Shown: positions 32,282-35,681 of the stretch, in pieces
How the letters are laid out: each line of letters begins with the position of its first letter
How positions within the stretch are numbered: the stretch's first letter is position 1
Assembly: GCA_016930055.1 (NCBI GenBank)
Contig: JAFGHP010000057.1
Location: 1-35,681, forward strand
Length of the DNA stretch: 35,681 nt
Direction: 5' to 3'
Source of the DNA: Candidatus Bathyarchaeota archaeon
GTDB taxonomy: Archaea; Thermoproteota; Bathyarchaeia; TCS64
Notes under the pieces: model-generated
What the model was told of the DNA's origin: nothing
Databases searched by the model: none
Seen by the model: the letters and a program-made list of their open reading frames with translations, nothing else
Program-made: the position numbers and the translations under genes

Positions 32282-34720
32282 TTATATTATTTCAGAAATT
32301 AATTCTACTTCTACTGCACATACTTTGTATTCTGGTATACGTGCTTCTGGATCTATAGCTATATTTGTAAGAATGTTTGCAGCTGCTTCAGAGAAGTGGA
32401 ATGGGATAAAAACCACACCCGGTAGTATTCCTGATGTTATGTTGGATTTAACAATAATTCCTCCTCTTCTACTTCTAACTCTAACTAAACTGTTTTCGGT
32501 TATCCCTCGTTCTTTTGCATCAACTGGATTAATTTCTATGAATGCTGTGTTACCTTGTTTTACTAATGTTGGTGAACGACGTGTCATTGTGCCAGTATGC
32601 CAATGATTTAGAACTCTTCCAGTAGTTAATATTAATGGAAATTCTCTATCAGGTTCCTCGGAGGGGGGTCTATAATTAACTATATGAAATTTGCCTTTAC
32701 CATTAATGAAATGACTATTATGCAATATTGGTGTACCAGCGTGATTAATGTTGTTAACAGGCCAACGTAAATCTCCGTTTTCAAGCCTTTTATGACTGAC
32801 ACCAGCATATATTGGGGTTACTCGAGCAATTTCATCCATTATCTCAGATGTCGACCCATACACCATATTGTATCCAAGCCTATTGCTCAATTGCTGTATC
32901 ATCCACCAATCAGGTTTTGAATCGCCTATAGGTTCGATACCTTTTCTCAAAAGCTGTATTCTTCTATCAGTTGCTGTGAATGTTCCATCTTTTTCTGCGA
33001 AACTTGCTGCAGGTAAAACTACATCAGCAAGCTTAGCAGTCTCGCTCATAAAAAGTTCTGAAACAACCAAAAAATCGAGTCTCTGCAACTGTGCTTTAAC
33101 ATGATTACTGTCAGGATCAGACATTACTGGATTTTCACCAATAATGAACATTACTTTTACTTTATCTCCCGCTCCCTGAATTTTATCTAGTAAGGTTAGT
33201 CCTGGCTCTCTTGAAAGTGATACTCCCCATTCAGCCTCAAGTCTATTAATTGCTTCTTGGTCTGTTAATTTTTTATATCCCGGAAGAAAATCTGGAAGAG
33301 CACCAACATCACATGCTCCTTGAACGTTATTTTGTCCTCGTAACGGATTTACTCCTGAACCAGGTTTCCCAATATTTCCAGTAAGCATAGCTAGATTAGC
33401 AATAGAAATAACATTATTTACTCCTGTAATATGCTGTGTTATACCCATTGAAAAGAAAGTTGAAGCTTTTCCAGAAGCATAAAGTCTCCCAGCTGCTTTA
33501 ATTTCATCTGATGAGACGCCAGTTATTTTTTCTACTATTTCAGGAGAATAATTTTTAATGTTATCTTTAAAGGCTTCAAATCCTTCAGTTCGTGAAGATA
33601 TGAATTCTTTATCTTCTAATCCTTCTTCAAAAATAATATACATTAAACCGTTTAAGAGAGCTATATCTGTTCCTGGTCTATGGCGTAAATGCTGCGTTGC
33701 ATAAACTGTTAAAGGTATATTCCTTGGATCTGCTACAATTAGTTTTGCACCTTTTTTTACTGCTCTAATAATTCTTCTTGATAGCAGTGGATGCTGCTCT
33801 GTTGTATTGGATCCTATAACAAAAATTACTTCAGCTTCTTCAATGTCTTCTTGGCTATTAGTCATTGCTCCACTACCGAAGCTCTTCATTAATCCCGTTA
33901 CAGTACTTGAGTGGCATAGCCTAGCACAATGATCAATATTGTTTGACCCAATTACAGCTCTTACGAACTTTTGTATAAGATAATTCTCCTCATTAGTTGC
34001 CTTAGCTGAAGCAAGAACAGCAATAGAATTTGAGTCAAACCGTTCTTTTGCTTCAAAAATTTTTGATGACACTAGATCTAAAGCTTCTTCCCAAGAAGCT
34101 TCTTTAAAGCGATTTCCATGCTTAATTAACGGCTTAGTAAGTCTATCTTTATGATGGATAAATTCATTGATACTCCATCCTTTAATACATAATTTGCCAT
34201 CACCTGGTCCCGACTCGCATGGCTGTATTCCCGTCACTTTCCCATTTCTTATGAGCAAGTATATGTTACAGCCTACTCCACAGTACGGACAGATTGTAGC
34301 AATCTTCTCTCCATGCCAGGCACTGAACCTTCCAGAACCCCATCGTCCAAAAGTTTTTTTTGCTACAGATTGATATACATCACTAATCTGGGTTTTTTCT
34401 CCTGAGATGAATGGTTGAATTAATCCATGTTTCAAAGCTTCTGCTTTAGCAACATCAATAAAATTTACTGGAGAAACATCATAGGGGCACAGATCCTCGC
34501 ATCTTCTACAAGAAATGCACCTCCAAATGTTTGGATTAGCAGCAGGGAAATCTGATTCTAGACAATTATACACAAAAGTATATGTTGGAGAAAATTTTCC
34601 ACGTTGAGCTGGGCAACCATATTTCGTTACACAACATACTCCACATTTTAAACAAATTTCGGGACTTTTATTTATACCATATTCTTTGTATTCCCTTGGG
34701 TATTTCGCAATAATTGGCAA
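32282..34720 (-). CDS. fdhA: Formate dehydrogenase-like molybdopterin oxidoreductase with HdrC-like N-terminal domain
   Basis: Residues 1-110 carry two HdrC-type Fe-S motifs: CLKCGVCCVTKYGCP (from Cys23) and CISCRRCEDLCP (Cys68, 71, 74, 78). The FdhA part starts about 137 with the 4Fe-4S set CPYCGVGC...C (Cys144, 147, 151, 178), then the Mo site HCARLCHSSTV, where Cys269 (codon TGC, not Sec) is the predicted Mo ligand. The C-terminal cofactor-binding domain (LTTGRVLNHWHTGTMTRRS) is complete. It probably oxidises formate or reduces CO2 and links to a heterodisulfide-reductase-type partner. No fdhB, fdhC or hdr gene is adjacent. 812 aa. Confidence 0.88.
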   Translation of the reverse strand: MPIIAKYPREYKEYGINKSPEICLKCGVCCVTKYGCPAQRGKFSPTYTFVYNCLESDFPAANPNIWRCISCRRCEDLCPYDVSPVNFIDVAKAEALKHGLIQPFISGEKTQISDVYQSVAKKTFGRWGSGRFSAWHGEKIATICPYCGVGCNIYLLIRNGKVTGIQPCESGPGDGKLCIKGWSINEFIHHKDRLTKPLIKHGNRFKEASWEEALDLVSSKIFEAKERFDSNSIAVLASAKATNEENYLIQKFVRAVIGSNNIDHCARLCHSSTVTGLMKSFGSGAMTNSQEDIEEAEVIFVIGSNTTEQHPLLSRRIIRAVKKGAKLIVADPRNIPLTVYATQHLRHRPGTDIALLNGLMYIIFEEGLEDKEFISSRTEGFEAFKDNIKNYSPEIVEKITGVSSDEIKAAGRLYASGKASTFFSMGITQHITGVNNVISIANLAMLTGNIGKPGSGVNPLRGQNNVQGACDVGALPDFLPGYKKLTDQEAINRLEAEWGVSLSREPGLTLLDKIQGAGDKVKVMFIIGENPVMSDPDSNHVKAQLQRLDFLVVSELFMSETAKLADVVLPAASFAEKDGTFTATDRRIQLLRKGIEPIGDSKPDWWMIQQLSNRLGYNMVYGSTSEIMDEIARVTPIYAGVSHKRLENGDLRWPVNNINHAGTPILHNSHFINGKGKFHIVNYRPPSEEPDREFPLILTTGRVLNHWHTGTMTRRSPTLVKQGNTAFIEINPVDAKERGITENSLVRVRSRRGGIIVKSNITSGILPGVVFIPFHFSEAAANILTNIAIDPEARIPEYKVCAVEVELISEII

Positions 34721-34825
34721 ATGGAACCGCGTTAAGGCTGTTGAAGTTGTGTATAACCTTTTCTAAAAAAAATTGAGACTCATAAAAATAATAATTATTT
34801 AAACTTTACATATTGATTATGAATT

Positions 34826-35281
34826 TCATATATTTTGATTATTAATTATTTCTATAGTTTTTTTAACAGCCCAGTCTACGTAGTCTCCACAATGAGTTAA
34901 TCCCTGCTCATTTAATTCAGTAAAACGTTTGAATCTTTCATCAGGTGTACACCCTTCACAACTTAAAAGTCCTCTGCATGTGATATATCCCCAATGTTCT
35001 CTGAAAGATAGTAAAAACTCTTGAGTTAGTTTTTTCTCTTTTAGTCTCATGTCTTCATAAATTTGTTGAGGTTCAGAACCATCTGTACCATATATTAAAG
35101 CAATAGCCATAGCAGCTGCTGAAGCTGCTCCACACATATCACCCCAGCCAGCTATACCCCCACCAAAGTTACTAGCTATTTTTAAAATATCTTTATTAAA
35201 TCCAGGAAGTTGATGTTTATAATTAATTTTAATAAGTGTGCTTTCACAGCAGTTCCTTCTTAGTCTCCCTTCATATATCAT
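34826..35281 (-). CDS. C_GCAxxG_C_C family redox protein
   Basis: A 151-residue protein of the putative redox-active C_GCAxxG_C_C family. The signature cysteines are Cys11-Cys12, Cys50 in MCGAASAA, Cys102, Cys108, Cys111 and Cys131, with the GGGIAGWGD glycine stretch before the central motif. The family is found in anaerobes near redox enzymes and is thought to bind a metal or form disulfides, but no function has been shown. It lies 105 nt upstream of fdhA on the same strand and may be co-transcribed. Confidence 0.85.
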   Translation of the reverse strand: MIYEGRLRRNCCESTLIKINYKHQLPGFNKDILKIASNFGGGIAGWGDMCGAASAAAMAIALIYGTDGSEPQQIYEDMRLKEKKLTQEFLLSFREHWGYITCRGLLSCEGCTPDERFKRFTELNEQGLTHCGDYVDWAVKKTIEIINNQNI

Positions 35282-35361
35282 GATTTTTATTGCTTAGAAT
35301 TATTAGAAAAATGTATTGAATTTTTATAATATATTTCATTAAATAGTAAATAGAATTACGT

Positions 35362-35681
35362 ATGTTACCTAAAAGGCGAACACTTGAACTTAGCAATGAT
35401 CTATTGAAAGGTGCTATTGATATTCATGTACATGCAGGTCCTCATATCTTTAGTAGTCCAAGGAGAGTTGATCCTATTGAAGCAGCATTAAGTGCGCGAG
35501 AAGCTGGTATGCAAGCTATCGTCTTTATGGATGTTTTTAAAATGAGTAATGGCACATCATGGCTAGTAAATAAAGCAGTCACAAACTTTCAAACCTATGG
35601 TGGAATTATTCTAAATACTGTATATGGTGGACTTAATCCTAGAGCTGTTAAAACTGCGTTAAGTTATGGTGATGGAGCTAA
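35362..35681 (+). CDS. DUF6282/amidohydrolase-like protein, cut by window end
   Basis: 106 codons of a longer gene, open to the last base. After MLPKRRTLELSNDLL it reads GAIDIHVHAGPH, the metal-binding HxH of amidohydrolase-like proteins in the DUF6282 group, then PIEAALSAREAGMQAIVFM. The remainder is outside the window, so the other ligands cannot be checked. It is divergent from the C_GCAxxG_C_C gene with an 80-nt shared promoter region. Confidence 0.75.
   Translation, partial: MLPKRRTLELSNDLLKGAIDIHVHAGPHIFSSPRRVDPIEAALSAREAGMQAIVFMDVFKMSNGTSWLVNKAVTNFQTYGGIILNTVYGGLNPRAVKTALSYGDGA

Noticed and set aside
33890-33920. Selenocysteine at the FDH active site
   Set aside because: The position is an ordinary Cys codon (TGC on the minus strand) and the frame has no internal TGA.
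1-35681. CRISPR array, insertion sequence or integrated element
   Set aside because: No regularly spaced repeats, transposase, integrase or attachment-site duplication of the two tRNA 3' ends was found by eye.

Overview
The window is AT-rich archaeal chromosome with a high density of short operons and no sign of phage, transposon or CRISPR. The archaeal assignment rests on gene content: a Trm1 tRNA dimethyltransferase, an archaeal-type FtsJ/RlmE, RNase Z, an Lhr-type helicase, a DUF123 GIY-YIG protein, IorAB, an AN1-M50 fusion, TATA-like boxes close to start codons, and a tRNA-Arg with a bulge-helix-bulge-type intron inside the anticodon stem. No taxonomic marker (rRNA, ribosomal proteins) is present. 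An anaerobic, amino-acid-using archaeon of the Asgard/TACK side fits best, but this is an inference held with low confidence.

Layout. 0.1-4.3 kb: an Lrp/AsnC regulator, an HtrA-type membrane protease, two unknown proteins, a small membrane protein with a di-haem histidine pattern, the split tRNA-Arg(TCT) gene and an Ada-like zinc protein. 4.4-8.9 kb: 2-oxoacid oxidation, with IorA-IorB (indolepyruvate:ferredoxin oxidoreductase) followed by E1 alpha/beta of a 2-oxoacid or acetoin dehydrogenase, but without E2, E3 or lipoylation genes. 9.1-14.7 kb: AN1-M50 site-2 protease, PRPP synthetase, a possible arcadin-1-like protein, thioredoxin plus thioredoxin reductase, RNase Z and a flavodiiron protein. 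14.7-17.1 kb (minus strand): iscS-iscU-small Cys-rich ORF, then a PAP2-like membrane protein. 17.2-25.8 kb: acetyltransferase, Lhr helicase, AroM-like protein, the RNA-modification pair trm1-rlmE, a metallo-beta-lactamase-fold hydrolase, a zinc-finger/membrane pair and a PD-(D/E)XK-like protein. 25.9-32.1 kb: DUF123, a class V aminotransferase, PurD, ScpB, AIM24-like protein, HAD phosphatase, tRNA-Ala(TGC), a 37-residue desulforedoxin and an RDD protein. 32.3-35.7 kb: an FdhA with an HdrC-like N-terminal domain, a C_GCAxxG_C_C redox protein, and the start of a DUF6282/amidohydrolase-like gene cut by the window edge.

Functional theme. Much of the window handles low-potential electrons and oxygen or thiol stress: IorAB and the E1 enzyme oxidise 2-oxoacids, the HdrC-FdhA protein probably exchanges electrons with formate, IscSU builds Fe-S clusters, and the flavodiiron protein, Trx/TrxB and desulforedoxin protect that machinery. 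The most notable observations are: (i) a complete thioredoxin reductase with no ATG/GTG/TTG start, lying in the same frame as thioredoxin and separated only by a TGA, with AUA the best candidate start; (ii) an IscS in which the PLP-binding Lys is Asp, linked to IscU and to an unannotated 47-residue Cys-rich ORF; (iii) a tRNA-Arg intron placed at about 29/30; (iv) a stand-alone four-to-five-helix membrane protein carrying two H-x13-H helices.

The sequence has no gene-free stretch longer than 300 bases once the short genes below are counted. The largest gaps (8899-9102, about 200 nt, and 23306-23506, about 200 nt) contain only T-rich termination-like and TATA-like sequence.
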